64,000 nt of DNA from Rhizobium sp. NFR03 (GTDB lineage Bacteria; Pseudomonadota; Alphaproteobacteria; Rhizobiales; Rhizobiaceae). Under the pieces are notes generated by a model, which did not search any database, was not told the DNA's origin, and saw only the letters and a program-made list of their open reading frames with translations. The stretch spans positions 1-64,000 of the forward strand of contig NZ_FOGR01000012.1 in assembly GCF_900111275.1 (NCBI RefSeq), in the 5' to 3' direction. The translations under genes and the position numbers were made by a program. Below, piece after piece: positions 28,305 through 37,757 of the stretch (positions are counted from its first letter, which is position 1; each line of letters opens with the position of its first letter).

Positions 28305-29369
28305 CTAACCGCGCGAGACGGTGACGGGCAAGCCCGTCGTGGCTGCCTCATGAATAGACAGAGTTGCAACAAGGGTACGAAGTCCGTCCTCACCATCGAT
28401 CAGTGGCGATTCCTCGCGTCGGATGACGCGACAAAAATGCTCAAGTTGCGCAATGTAAGCCTCGTTCTGTTGAGTAACCCGCGATTCACGCGAGATTGGC
28501 GATAGCCAGCCCGGCTTTGCCTGATTGACGTAGCGCCAGATCAATAGGTCTGGAAATTCGAGCGAGCCCCCCGATCCTAGGAAACGGAAAGCGTTTTCCC
28601 GTCCTTGGTAGATCAGTGGGTTCTCTCCGGTCGCCGAATCCCACGACCAGGGTGCGGGAGAGGCATCCGAGGCAGTGATAGTCCCAATCGCACCCCCGTC
28701 GAATTTGAGCATCGCAACCACGGTATCCTCGACCGAATTTCCGCGTCCCTTGTTGCTGACGATCGCGGAGACTGTTTCAATCTCGCCGCAGAGATGTCTT
28801 AGAAGGTCAATCTCATGAATGAGGTTGATCAACACGGGGCCGGCACCCTTTTCTTTCCGCCAGGACACGTCGAAGTATTCGTCCGGCTTTTTGACGGCCC
28901 AGAGAACGTTTACCGCAAGCAATCGCCCAATGTAGCCCTCGCTCAGAAGCCGTCGCGCCTCTTTTACCGCCGAGTTGTGGCGGCGATGATGCCCAACCAG
29001 GATCGGGGTATTATTTCGCTTGGCGAGGTCAACAAGCCTCTGTGCGTCAGAAACGGTGTCCGCTATTGGCTTTTCGATCAAAACCGCGACACCGCGCTCT
29101 AGCGCACGTCCAGCTGTCTCGAGATGCAGTTGCGTAGGCGTTGCAATGATGACGCCGTCTGGTTGGACGCGATCCAGCAGGTCCTCAACGTTAGCGAAGC
29201 TTGGGACACCGAGTTCAGCCCCGACTTTCGAGGCCACTGGACCCGGATCGCTTATACCGACCAGTTCGCAGCCTGCGTGAGAGGCACAGTATTTTGCATG
29301 ACGATACCCAATCCAACCAACCCCGATAACAGCAATCCGGGGTTTAGCGATGCGATTGTTCACGTTCAA
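28305..29369 (-). CDS. Gfo/Idh/MocA-family oxidoreductase 1
   Basis: Product of 354 residues. An N-terminal Rossmann motif (AVIGVGWIGYRHAKYC) and the EKP motif in LIEKPIADT are followed by the catalytic loop INLIHEIDLLRHLCG. This family oxidises sugars or cyclitols (inositol dehydrogenase, MocA) with NAD(P). It ends a run of four minus-strand genes that begins with Gfo/Idh 2 at 33667, though gaps of 424 and 345 bases suggest extra promoters. An inverted repeat precedes it. Confidence 0.88.
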   Translation of the reverse strand: MNVNNRIAKPRIAVIGVGWIGYRHAKYCASHAGCELVGISDPGPVASKVGAELGVPSFANVEDLLDRVQPDGVIIATPTQLHLETAGRALERGVAVLIEKPIADTVSDAQRLVDLAKRNNTPILVGHHRRHNSAVKEARRLLSEGYIGRLLAVNVLWAVKKPDEYFDVSWRKEKGAGPVLINLIHEIDLLRHLCGEIETVSAIVSNKGRGNSVEDTVVAMLKFDGGAIGTITASDASPAPWSWDSATGENPLIYQGRENAFRFLGSGGSLEFPDLLIWRYVNQAKPGWLSPISRESRVTQQNEAYIAQLEHFCRVIRREESPLIDGEDGLRTLVATLSIHEAATTGLPVTVSRG

Positions 29370-29421
29370 ATTCCTCCCAACATGGCTTGTAGATAGTCGC
29401 GGAATGCTTTCGAGACCCGGT

Positions 29422-29448
29422 GATCACTGAATGGCTGAGACAGTGATC
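29422..29448. promoter_or_regulatory. Inverted repeat upstream of Gfo/Idh 1
   Basis: GATCACTG (29422-29429) and CAGTGATC (29441-29448) form an 8-bp perfect dyad with an 11-base spacer, about 53 bases before the gene start. Probably an operator. Apart from this and the terminator at 29733, the 423-base spacer (29370-29792) shows no gene. Confidence 0.4.
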
Positions 29449-29732
29449 TCGGTTACGTTCCCAAGTCGCCAGTCAGAGCGTTTCGGATCACTTTTGGACA
29501 GGAAGGCGACTGATCAGTCCAAAGGCTTGATTTCACCAGACCTATGGCGGTTACGAGCCCGGCTTCCGGACAATGCCGGAGATGCACGCAAGGACTGTTT
29601 GCTGATAGTCTTCCCTTGAATTATGACCGGTAGGCGAAGCGCAAAAACAAGACACTTGGCCCGCATTTGTAATTGTCAGGAAATCCCGCTGCAGGACCTG
29701 CAAGGCGCTGACCCTGCAATTTACGAGGATCT

Positions 29733-29760
29733 AAAAGACGGCGGGCTGAAACCCGCCGTC
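29733..29760 (-). terminator. Intrinsic terminator of the carboxylesterase gene
   Basis: On the lower strand GACGGCGGG, loop of six, CCCGCCGTC is followed by TTTTAG. It lies 33 bases after the esterase stop. Confidence 0.8.
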
Positions 29761-29792
29761 GTCGATCGCACCCGTTGAAGGGTAGCCGGATC

Positions 29793-31337
29793 TCACTTGG
29801 CCTCGTCGCGCCACAGTGCGAGCTGGGCGTCTTGCCACTCTGATGTCTTGAAGTCTTCGTCGATCTCAAGATAATTGCGCGCTGCGGGAGTCCACTGCGG
29901 CCAAGCAGGAACCCCTGGTGCTGTAGGTTTTCCGGTCTTCACGAAATTAACCCACAGTGCGTGCATTGCTGTGGCACGCGCCTGGATCGCTGCATCGGGG
30001 ACAATGTAACGCGCCCTCAAAGCCTCGACATTATCGAAAACGTAGGACATTTCCGCCCCGTGAAAAGCAAAGCCGGCGTTCTTGCCGCTGGGGGGTGCCC
30101 AAGTCCAGTAGTAGGCATAAGTCGATCCGCCCGCCGACGAATGGCCGTCGGCAATCATCCAGCTCGGTGCACCAAAAAGGCGGGTGGCTCCAAATCGCCG
30201 CTTCCATTGCTCTTCTGTCAGGCCAGGGTGAAAAGCCTTAAATCTTTCAAAGACCGGTCCCGAAGCGTCTTTCCCCAGCCCAGCAATCTCGTCGCGATTC
30301 CATCCGATGAGCAGCGACACGTTTTTGTTGACGCCTGACGCAATTGTCTGGCGGGGTCTTGCGGCTAGCAAATCCCCATCGACGAAAGGGGCATTCTGGA
30401 AACCTGGCACTTTGTCGACGAAATTCTCCACCGGTGCAGTCAGGATATCACGCCCCTGAATGCCTCTCTTCGCAAAGGCGGCCGCCACGACGTCGGCCGA
30501 AGCATACACTTCGTCTTTTGTAAGGACTGTGCCATCCCCGCCGCTTTGCGAAATGACCCCTCGATACAGTCCGGCAGTGGCCGGAGCGCCAAGCATAGCG
30601 CATACGTCGTATCCGCCTGCCGATTGACCTCCAATCGTTACGTGATCCGGGTCTCCGCCGAACGCGCTGATGTTTGCGCGCAACCATTGGAGGGCGGCGA
30701 TCTGGTCCCAGACTGCATTGTTGCCGCTTCCTGCGTATTCCGGGCCAATCAGCTTGCCCAGTTCAAGGAAGCCGAGGATGCCAACACGATAGCCGACGGT
30801 GACGAAAACTACGCCATCGCGGGCAAAACTAGCGCCATCGACCCGATCCTCTAGTTGCCAACCAGAAGAATTACCGCCGCCATGAAAGAAAACATAGATG
30901 GGATGCGGCCCGGCTGTCGATGGTGCGGTGATGCTGAGTGTGAGGCAATCCTCGCTGACCTTGGTATCCGCTGGCGCATTACTATTTATCGCGTCCTGCA
31001 GCGCCTGGATCGGGGCCGCTGGGTTCTCAATAGCTTTGCGCGTTCCGCGCCATCCGGGATGCTGTGCGGGCCGCTTGAAACGAAGCGTGCCGATCGGCGG
31101 GGCCGCGTAAGGGATCCCTCGGAAATAGCGAATTCCATTCGCGGCGGCGACCCCTTCGAGCACGCCTTCCCGAACAGTGGCGAAGGTTGACGTGCCCTCA
31201 GGCACGGGTTCGACACTTTCCCTATAGCCGCCGGGATAATCGGTCTGTCCAGCCTGTGCCATTGCTTTGTGGACGATACCAGTGAAAAGGCCAGCCGCTG
31301 CCAGGCCCTTCATGAGTTCGCGTCGCTTGTACATCAT
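29793..31337 (-). CDS. Type-B carboxylesterase with Tat-like leader
   Basis: Product of 514 residues. The N-terminus MMYKRRELMKGLAAAGLFTG is a twin-arginine-type leader, so the enzyme may be periplasmic. The type-B esterase fold shows FFHGGG (oxyanion hole), EDCLTLSI, and the nucleophile elbow GGQSAGG with Ser239; the usual G-E-S-A-G-G has Gln here. The ExxH-type acid and base residues are expected further on (HGAEMSYVF near the His). It would cleave esters of a plant-type substrate before import. It has its own terminator and a palindromic operator in its promoter. Confidence 0.87.
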   Translation of the reverse strand: MMYKRRELMKGLAAAGLFTGIVHKAMAQAGQTDYPGGYRESVEPVPEGTSTFATVREGVLEGVAAANGIRYFRGIPYAAPPIGTLRFKRPAQHPGWRGTRKAIENPAAPIQALQDAINSNAPADTKVSEDCLTLSITAPSTAGPHPIYVFFHGGGNSSGWQLEDRVDGASFARDGVVFVTVGYRVGILGFLELGKLIGPEYAGSGNNAVWDQIAALQWLRANISAFGGDPDHVTIGGQSAGGYDVCAMLGAPATAGLYRGVISQSGGDGTVLTKDEVYASADVVAAAFAKRGIQGRDILTAPVENFVDKVPGFQNAPFVDGDLLAARPRQTIASGVNKNVSLLIGWNRDEIAGLGKDASGPVFERFKAFHPGLTEEQWKRRFGATRLFGAPSWMIADGHSSAGGSTYAYYWTWAPPSGKNAGFAFHGAEMSYVFDNVEALRARYIVPDAAIQARATAMHALWVNFVKTGKPTAPGVPAWPQWTPAARNYLEIDEDFKTSEWQDAQLALWRDEAK

Positions 31338-31681
31338 TCCTCCTATGGTGCATTCACGAAAGAGAAGTTCGGTTCAGCCGTCGAACAGGTGGCAACGCCC
31401 TCAGGGCGTCAGCACGTCGTTCCAAAGCATCAAGTTCGCTGCAAGTAGGTCACTCCCGAGTCAATGATGGAACGGCGTTCCGTTAATGTAAACTGTTTTT
31501 TCAAGGACAGCGGGGAAGCGCGCTGCCTAATCCCACACGCAATGAAAATGAAGCGAGTATCGACCAGACCCCCGGTAAGGGCGCCAGACTGCAACCTACA
31601 CAACCTGCCTCAAATTCTTTCCAGGTTTATCGATTAGCCGCAGCCAAGATGACTGTGGCGCTCTCTCGAGATAACCCAAGT
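31338..31681 (-). promoter_or_regulatory. Promoter and IclR-type operator of the esterase
   Basis: No gene in 344 bases. GGAACGGCGTTCC at 31469-31481 is a perfect-armed palindrome. On the lower strand TTTACA-N17-CATCAT could be the -35/-10 pair, with the palindrome inside the spacer, which suits repression. Confidence 0.55.
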
Positions 31682-32623
31682 TCAGGCTCGAATGTCTTTT
31701 CCCTGATTTTGCAGTCTTAGGCCCTGCTCCTGCCACCGAAGCAGACCGACCTGGCCAGTTAGCGACAGCGTGACGACGGCATGATGCAAGTTTTGGCCAA
31801 TAAAACCGAGGTTTGTCGGGTAGATCTCCGGCATCCACACTTGGTCGAGCAACTCGCCACGCGGTGAGACCACTGTTATGCATCCGGATACTAACGTTGA
31901 TATGCAGATGTTGCCGGAAGCCGTGACCTTCAGGCTGTCAAAGCGCTGGAACCCGCCAACGCCAATTACAAGCTCACCGCCATTTTGGCTTGGAAAAGGC
32001 TCCTTATGGAGGCTTCCTGGCTCAGCGATGGCGTAACTCCACAATCGTGCCGTCTCCATCTCTGCGACGTAGAGGGTCTTTAAATCTGGCGACAGACCAA
32101 TTCCATTTGGTGTGAGAAGTGGGAATGCCACCTTCTTGATCAGACTGCCATCGGCTTTTCCGTAATAGACACCACCGTGGTCGCGCTGAAACTCCCGGAC
32201 CCTACCCGTGTCAGTGAAATAAAAGCCACCCTGATCATCGAAAACGATATCATTAGGTCCGTTAAGTTGTCGGCCGTCGCACCGGTCATATAAGATTTTG
32301 ACCTCACCCGTATCGACGTCCACCCTCTGGATCTTTCCACCGCTATAATCTGGAGGCAGCCCAACGGGCCGCAACCATCCACCCTCCTCGGCCCAAGAGA
32401 AGCCACCGTTGTTGCAAACGTAGAGCGCTCCATCCGGCCCTAACGCCATCCCGTTCGGGCCACCGCCGGTCTGGGCCAGTACTTCGTGTTTTCCCCCTCC
32501 GCTGATCCTAACGATGCGACCGGCCCCGATCTCGACAACGGCAATCGAACCGTCCGGAAGTTCGACCGGTCCTTCCGGAAAGCCGAGTCCCGTTGCAATT
32601 ATCTCAATGTCGGTTTTCGTCAT
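31682..32623 (-). CDS. SMP-30/gluconolactonase family lactonase
   Basis: Product of 313 residues. The six-bladed propeller signature is visible: GFPEGPVELPDGSIAVVE with the metal-binding Glu, GGPNGMALGPDGALYVCNN, LNGPNDIVFDDQGGFYFTD and TPNGIGLSPDLKTLYVAE. This family hydrolyses sugar lactones formed by Gfo/Idh-type dehydrogenases, which fits the two flanking Gfo/Idh genes. Cytoplasmic. It follows Gfo/Idh 2 by about 36 bases and is probably co-transcribed. Confidence 0.88.
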   Translation of the reverse strand: MTKTDIEIIATGLGFPEGPVELPDGSIAVVEIGAGRIVRISGGGKHEVLAQTGGGPNGMALGPDGALYVCNNGGFSWAEEGGWLRPVGLPPDYSGGKIQRVDVDTGEVKILYDRCDGRQLNGPNDIVFDDQGGFYFTDTGRVREFQRDHGGVYYGKADGSLIKKVAFPLLTPNGIGLSPDLKTLYVAEMETARLWSYAIAEPGSLHKEPFPSQNGGELVIGVGGFQRFDSLKVTASGNICISTLVSGCITVVSPRGELLDQVWMPEIYPTNLGFIGQNLHHAVVTLSLTGQVGLLRWQEQGLRLQNQGKDIRA

Positions 32624-32659
32624 TTATCGCACCGATCATGAACGAAGTCGGCATGCGAC

Positions 32660-33667
32660 TTAACTAGTCATTTCAACATCCTCAGGTGCTCCACCTCTTT
32701 CGGCAGATCGGTATCCGGCCTCAAGCACGGCGAGCGCGCGCTCCGCTTCTAGCAGACCTGCAACGGGACGAGTTCCGCTGGCTAGATCCGCCCAGCTCCG
32801 ACGCAGGAAGACTGGGTAATATTCGTCGGTGTTGTACTCGATATCCACGGCAAACGCCTTCCCTTGTTCGGGCGACTTGGCGTAGAATTGATCGGCATAC
32901 CCTCGAATATAGCGTTCACGATGAGAGAGCGAAAACGCAAAGTCTCGTTGATCATCGGCGGTCGAGGGGTACAAGTAGCCAGTCTCGATGACCCCTATTT
33001 GTCCCGCGGCAGTTTGGCAGGTGAACACTGCCTGTTCGTCGACAGTTACGTCAGGTCGGTAGATCCGAACCTCGCCTGCGACACGGATGATGGGGCTTTG
33101 CGTGAGTGTCGAGATCAAGTCGATGAAGTGAATGCCAACATTGAGCATCGATCCCCCCCCAGCGTGGTGCTTGTCGAGCATCCAAGCGCATCCATTCCGC
33201 TCGTAACGGGCAACCGACCCGACGATGAACCTGAAGGACAAATGTTGAAAGCCGTCCGGCGTTAACCCTGCGGCCGGTGATAAACGATCGGCCAATTCAC
33301 TTACGCGTTGAATAAAAGGCACACTCACGTAAACGCCGCGTTGTTCGGCCAAAGTGCGTATACGACGAACCTCCTCCAAGTTAAGCCCGCATGGCTTTTC
33401 AATCAAAAACGGCGTACCCTTAACGATCAGTTGCTCAGCAAGTTCGGCCATGTCGGAGTGCCGGCTCAATACCAGCGCGAAGTCAAAATCTGCGTTCAGA
33501 AGCTCTTCATTGGAGCCGTAGAGTTTACAATTGAGCAGATTTGAAAAACGAGAGCCTGCAAACGCAGCGCTGTCTGATATTCCAACGACCTCGATTCCCG
33601 GATCTTTTAGCGCAGGGATGTAAAGTGGAAAGTGCCAATGGCTGACGTCGAAAACTGCGATCTTCAT
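32660..33667 (-). CDS. Gfo/Idh/MocA-family oxidoreductase 2
   Basis: Product of 335 residues from the ATG at 33665-33667 (GGAGTTGGG upstream); a longer frame of 366 codons lacks a start signal. It begins MKIAVFDVSHWHFPLYIPAL, has the EKP motif in LIEKPCGLNLEE, and the helix GGGSMLNVGIHFIDLISTL with the likely catalytic His. The Rossmann fingerprint is unusual (FDVSHWHFP instead of GxGxxG), as in several atypical family members, so the cofactor may differ. It is divergent from IclR2 with a palindromic site between them. Confidence 0.84.
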   Translation of the reverse strand: MKIAVFDVSHWHFPLYIPALKDPGIEVVGISDSAAFAGSRFSNLLNCKLYGSNEELLNADFDFALVLSRHSDMAELAEQLIVKGTPFLIEKPCGLNLEEVRRIRTLAEQRGVYVSVPFIQRVSELADRLSPAAGLTPDGFQHLSFRFIVGSVARYERNGCAWMLDKHHAGGGSMLNVGIHFIDLISTLTQSPIIRVAGEVRIYRPDVTVDEQAVFTCQTAAGQIGVIETGYLYPSTADDQRDFAFSLSHRERYIRGYADQFYAKSPEQGKAFAVDIEYNTDEYYPVFLRRSWADLASGTRPVAGLLEAERALAVLEAGYRSAERGGAPEDVEMTS

Positions 33668-33795
33668 CCCAACTCCGTTTATTGCGGGTTCATCAAGCAA
33701 GGAGCCGGTGGCGGAAGTGTTGGCCAGCCGGACGCGGACTGACGTGTTGACCGCCGTCAAGCGGCTCCTTGTGAAACGCCCTCCACAATGCTATT

Positions 33796-33808
33796 GGAAT
33801 AGCATTCC
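33796..33808. promoter_or_regulatory. IclR-type operator before IclR2/Gfo-Idh 2
   Basis: GGAATAGCATTCC, arms GGAAT and ATTCC around AGC, lies 24 bases before the IclR2 start in the 164-base divergent spacer. Confidence 0.6.
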
Positions 33809-33831
33809 GACAAACCGAATATCGTGGTACC

Positions 33832-34662
33832 ATGCGCCTTGTCAAATCTCTTCTAGACCGCTGCTTCGACGTCATTACGCTGTTGAGCGAGAACGCGAGT
33901 GGGCTCTCGCTTGGCGAGATCAGCCGTCGGCTGGATGTCCCAAAGAGCGCGGCGCATCGCCTACTCAATAGCCTATGTGACTTGGGCTGGGCGGAACAGG
34001 ACCCCGAAAATGGGTTCTACCGACTTTCGTTGCGTCTCGCCGTGATGGGTCAGCGCCTACTGGCCGGAACACGCATTCCAGACATCTGCCAACCGATCCT
34101 AGACAGATTGGCAAGCAATACTAAGGGACTGGGCAGGATTGCGATCCTGGATCCTGATGGCTTGACGTGGATTTCCCACTCACAAGGGATGCGATCTGGC
34201 TTGATCTACCAGCCGGAACTCGTTGCAAAAGTCCCGTTGCATACGACTGCGAACGGAAAAGCCTGGCTCGCGACCCTGGATCGGGAGGAGGCGTTGGCAA
34301 GGGCAGTAGCGAGTGGACTGGGCCGCACAGATTTGGGGGGGCCGCGGGTTATCACTTCTAAGGCGACGTTTTCTGCAGCCTTGGATGAGACTGAAGAACG
34401 GGGATGGGCAACTGCAATCGAGGAAGCAGAAGCGGGTGTCGCTGCTGTTGCCGCTGTCATTCGCGTGGGCACGCAGCTTGTTGGAACGGTGAGCATCGCA
34501 GGACCGATCCACCACTTTTCGCCGCTTGTCCTTCCGCAATTGGCGGAACAGGTGAAGGCGACTGCGCAGGAACTCTCCGAACTTTGGCCCTATCGGATCG
34601 CATCGCCTACGCTGCAAACCGGCCTTTCGAAATCTTCGCAAGTTGTTGGTAACATTATCTAA
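33832..34662 (+). CDS. IclR-family regulator 2
   Basis: Product of 276 residues. Winged helix LSLGEISRRLDVPKSAAHRL, then the effector domain with HTTANGKAWLATLDREE and ERGWATAIEEAEAGVAAVAA. It precedes the ABC importer genes and is divergent from Gfo/Idh 2. A GGAA-N5-TTCC palindrome lies on each side of it (33796 and 34729). It is the best candidate to bind this site family across the region. The inducer is unknown. Confidence 0.88.
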   Translation: MRLVKSLLDRCFDVITLLSENASGLSLGEISRRLDVPKSAAHRLLNSLCDLGWAEQDPENGFYRLSLRLAVMGQRLLAGTRIPDICQPILDRLASNTKGLGRIAILDPDGLTWISHSQGMRSGLIYQPELVAKVPLHTTANGKAWLATLDREEALARAVASGLGRTDLGGPRVITSKATFSAALDETEERGWATAIEEAEAGVAAVAAVIRVGTQLVGTVSIAGPIHHFSPLVLPQLAEQVKATAQELSELWPYRIASPTLQTGLSKSSQVVGNII

Positions 34663-34707
34663 AAATTTTTTCTAGTTTCTGGTGTCGCGGAGCAACACCA
34701 AGGCCTG

Positions 34708-34741
34708 TTGACACCCGCCTTTCTTAGTGGAATAACGTTCC
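34708..34741 (+). promoter_or_regulatory. ABC operon promoter with overlapping IclR operator
   Basis: TTGACA (34708-34713), a 17-base spacer and AATAAC (34731-34736) look like a sigma-70 promoter. GGAATAACGTTCC (34729-34741) covers the -10 element, so a bound regulator would repress. Confidence 0.6.
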
Positions 34742-34806
34742 GATAGCGATCGGGGAGATCGCGGTGGGTTGAGTGGCCGCGTCGGTGGCCGGTAGGAGGA
34801 AAATAG

Positions 34807-35859
34807 TTGGCCAATGTTGAGCTGAAGTCCGTTCGCAAAGCCTACGGCGCCGTAAGCGTCCTTCATGGTGTGTCTGTCGATATCCAGGAAGGGGAATTTG
34901 TAACCCTCGTCGGACCCTCGGGTTGTGGAAAATCGACCCTATTGCGGATGATCGCGGGCCTGGAAAATATTACTGGCGGCGAAATCCAGATCGGGGGTCG
35001 CACCGTCAACGACATCCCGCCGAAGGCTAGGGATATCGCCATGGTCTTCCAAAGTTACGCCCTCTATCCGCATATGACAGTTGCGGAAAATATGGGATTT
35101 TCGCTGAAGCTCAAAAAGGCTCCGCGCGAAGAACGAGAGACCCGCGTTCAACGCGCTGCAGAGATCCTCAGTCTCACGAAGCTTCTTGATCGCTACCCTC
35201 GCGAACTCTCGGGCGGCCAGCGCCAGCGCGTGGCGATGGGTCGCGCAATTGTCCGCAATCCGCAAGTTTTCCTATTCGACGAGCCGCTTTCTAACCTTGA
35301 CGCAAAATTGCGAGTGCAAATGCGTGCCGAGATTAAGGAATTGCATCAGCGGCTTAAAACCACGACCGTGTATGTTACCCACGATCAGGTCGAGGCGATG
35401 ACAATGGCCGATAAGATCGTCGTCATGCACGACGGTTATGTTGAGCAAGTCGGTGCGCCGCTTGAACTGTATGATTACCCTGCCAACGTATTTGTAGCTG
35501 GATTTATCGGATCTCCATCGATGAACTTCCTCAACGGCCGAGTAGAGGAAGGCCGGTTCGTTCTCGAGGACGGACACAGGCTTCCTCTGCCTGCGGGCGT
35601 CGCCGATACGTCGGAAAAGGTGATCTACGGCGTGCGTCCTGAGCATCTCGCGATCAGTGACGAGGGGCTGCCTCTCACCGTGACAGTCGTCGAACCGACC
35701 GGCTCCGAGACCCAGATCATCGCTCGGCATGGCACGCAAACCATCGTCTGCATATTCCGAGATCGCGTTCTTCCGAAAGTTGGAGAGACCATCACCGTGG
35801 CTCCGGATCTTTCACGCGTTCACCTCTTCAGCGAGAGCACTGGCAGGCGCTTGTCTTAA
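34807..35859 (+). CDS. Sugar-type ABC importer, ATPase subunit (UgpC/MalK type)
   Basis: Product of 350 residues from the TTG at 34807, with AGGAGGAAAATAG just upstream. Walker A GPSGCGKST, Q-loop MVFQSYALYPHM, signature LSGGQRQRVAMGRA, Walker B VFLFDEPLSNLDAKL, the H-loop in YVTHDQVEAMT, and a C-terminal TOBE/MalK regulatory region. It energises a sugar importer with the two permeases and binding protein that follow. First gene of the operon. Confidence 0.93.
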   Translation: MANVELKSVRKAYGAVSVLHGVSVDIQEGEFVTLVGPSGCGKSTLLRMIAGLENITGGEIQIGGRTVNDIPPKARDIAMVFQSYALYPHMTVAENMGFSLKLKKAPREERETRVQRAAEILSLTKLLDRYPRELSGGQRQRVAMGRAIVRNPQVFLFDEPLSNLDAKLRVQMRAEIKELHQRLKTTTVYVTHDQVEAMTMADKIVVMHDGYVEQVGAPLELYDYPANVFVAGFIGSPSMNFLNGRVEEGRFVLEDGHRLPLPAGVADTSEKVIYGVRPEHLAISDEGLPLTVTVVEPTGSETQIIARHGTQTIVCIFRDRVLPKVGETITVAPDLSRVHLFSESTGRRLS

Positions 35860-35912
35860 CGACGCGCCGCCGCCTCCCACTCTTCCTGATACGGACACAG
35901 GGGAATAATCGA

Positions 35913-36854
35913 ATGTCGATACCACCGCTGCAAGTCAGCACCAATCAAGGCGCGGCGCACCTGGCGAGCGACGTCGTGGACGCCACTGACAACCCGAACC
36001 GCTTTAGCTGGTCTCCCTTTCTCTGGTTTACACCCGCGATCCTGATCCTTTTTCTTGTCACGCTCTATCCGACAATCTTTGTGATCTGGTTGAGCTTCCA
36101 GAAAACGAAATACTATGAGCTCGTCGGCTTTACCGGTCTCGCAAATTACGTCGAAGTGCTGCGCTCATCCGAGTTCTGGGACACGACGATAATTTCTCTG
36201 ACCTACGTTGGAGGGTCGCTGGCCGGCGCGATAGTCCTTGGCATGGCCTCGGCACTGGTTTTGAACCGCGCGGGCGTCACTGGCTCTACGCTGCGGGTGT
36301 TCATTCTTTTCCCTTGGACGCTGTCCATGTCTGTCGTTGGCAGCATCTGGCTCTGGCTCCTCAACCCCTCGTTTGGGCCGGTTCCCTACGTGATCCAGAA
36401 GCTGGGTATCGATCCCGGCCTGATGCTAGGGGATCCAGGCATGGCATTGCCCCTCATCATCATCGTCACGGCTTGGTGGTCATTTCCCTATGTCATGGTG
36501 ATGGCGACAGCAGCCATGCAGTCCATTCCGAAGGAACTCTACGAAGCTGTAGAGATTGATGGAGGCGGCGCGTTCGTGAAGTTCCGTTACGTCACACTCA
36601 CGGAGATCCTCCCCACCTTGGGAAGCACCGCGCTTACGCTTTCGATCATGTACCTGACCTTGATGACGCTGATCATTGTCATGACTGGCGGTGGACCACT
36701 GGGGTCGACCACCACACTTAGTTTCGAAGCTTTCCGTGGAACCGTTCAGGCGGTCAATATTGGGCCAACTGCAGTTGTTTCGATTGTCGTCCTTATCATC
36801 AATGTCGCCCTTGGTGCTCTTTACAGCCGGCTGACCGGCCGCGCTACCGGATAG
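35913..36854 (+). CDS. Sugar ABC importer, permease subunit 1 (MalF type)
   Basis: Product of 313 residues with six predicted membrane helices, starting PFLWFTPAILILFLVTLYP. The EAA loop is ELYEAVEIDGGGAFVKFRYV, where the ATPase docks. An N-terminal cytoplasmic tail of about 35 residues is present. It pairs with the permease encoded next, forming the channel of a carbohydrate-uptake (CUT1) importer. Confidence 0.92.
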   Translation: MSIPPLQVSTNQGAAHLASDVVDATDNPNRFSWSPFLWFTPAILILFLVTLYPTIFVIWLSFQKTKYYELVGFTGLANYVEVLRSSEFWDTTIISLTYVGGSLAGAIVLGMASALVLNRAGVTGSTLRVFILFPWTLSMSVVGSIWLWLLNPSFGPVPYVIQKLGIDPGLMLGDPGMALPLIIIVTAWWSFPYVMVMATAAMQSIPKELYEAVEIDGGGAFVKFRYVTLTEILPTLGSTALTLSIMYLTLMTLIIVMTGGGPLGSTTTLSFEAFRGTVQAVNIGPTAVVSIVVLIINVALGALYSRLTGRATG

Positions 36855-36862
36855 GATCAGAT

Positions 36863-37708
36863 ATGAGTAACGCTCTCTCGAACCGATCGAACGGTCAAAT
36901 ACCCGCGATCCTGGGGTCTCTGCTTGTTGCGATTATCGTTCTCGGGCCAGTGCTTTGGGCCTTTGCGACATCTTTTAAGACGGAAGTGGAAGCGGTTGTC
37001 ATTCCGCCTACTATTTGGCCGACGGCGCCAACCTTGGAAAATTACACAAAGGTCTTCCAGGATCCTTCTTTCCTCAACGACCTTTGGAACTCCGTTGCCT
37101 ACTCCGTTGGCGCCGTGATCATAGCTCTCCTCGTTGGAATTCCAGGAGGATACGCCGCAGCCCGCTTTTCTTTCAAAGGCAAACGGACGTTGATGCTCGT
37201 TATTCTCGGGACCTCTATGGTGCCGGGCGTGGCGTTGCTGGTTCCCACCTACTATCTGCTGGAAAAGGTTGGGTTGCTGAACAGCGGAATCGTGGTGACG
37301 ATCATCCTTTCAGCGCGAATTATCCCGCAAACGGTCTGGTTCATCGCCAACTTTGTTGAAGCCGTTCCAGTCGAGATCGAAGACTCCGCTATGATCGATG
37401 GCGCGTCTCGTTTCCAAATCATTTGGGAGCTGATCTTACCGCTCATTCGTCCTGGCCTCGCAGCTGTCGCGACAATAGGTATCGTGACCACCTGGAACGA
37501 CTATATCACGGTGGCGGTCTTTGCGCCCGAGGTCGCAAAACGGACCTTGCAGGTCGCCCTCGTCAACCAGGTCTTCGACGCTGTCGGTATTTCCTGGTCT
37601 TACATGTTGGCCTTCGTGATGGTCGCATCATCACCGGTGATCTTCATGTTTGGCTTCGTCCAAAAGTGGTTCATCTCGGGCCTGACGGCCGGCGCTGTAA
37701 AAGGCTGA
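36863..37708 (+). CDS. Sugar ABC importer, permease subunit 2 (MalG type)
   Basis: Product of 281 residues with six membrane segments. The EAA loop EIEDSAMIDGASRFQIIWEL is well conserved, and the C-terminal QKWFISGLTAGAVKG is the standard ending of MalG-type permeases. It begins eight bases after permease 1. The substrate class is set by the binding protein next in line. Confidence 0.93.
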   Translation: MSNALSNRSNGQIPAILGSLLVAIIVLGPVLWAFATSFKTEVEAVVIPPTIWPTAPTLENYTKVFQDPSFLNDLWNSVAYSVGAVIIALLVGIPGGYAAARFSFKGKRTLMLVILGTSMVPGVALLVPTYYLLEKVGLLNSGIVVTIILSARIIPQTVWFIANFVEAVPVEIEDSAMIDGASRFQIIWELILPLIRPGLAAVATIGIVTTWNDYITVAVFAPEVAKRTLQVALVNQVFDAVGISWSYMLAFVMVASSPVIFMFGFVQKWFISGLTAGAVKG

Positions 37709-37757
37709 TGACCTACAGAAACATCCACACACCATGTTCAACCTGGGAGGAAGACGT

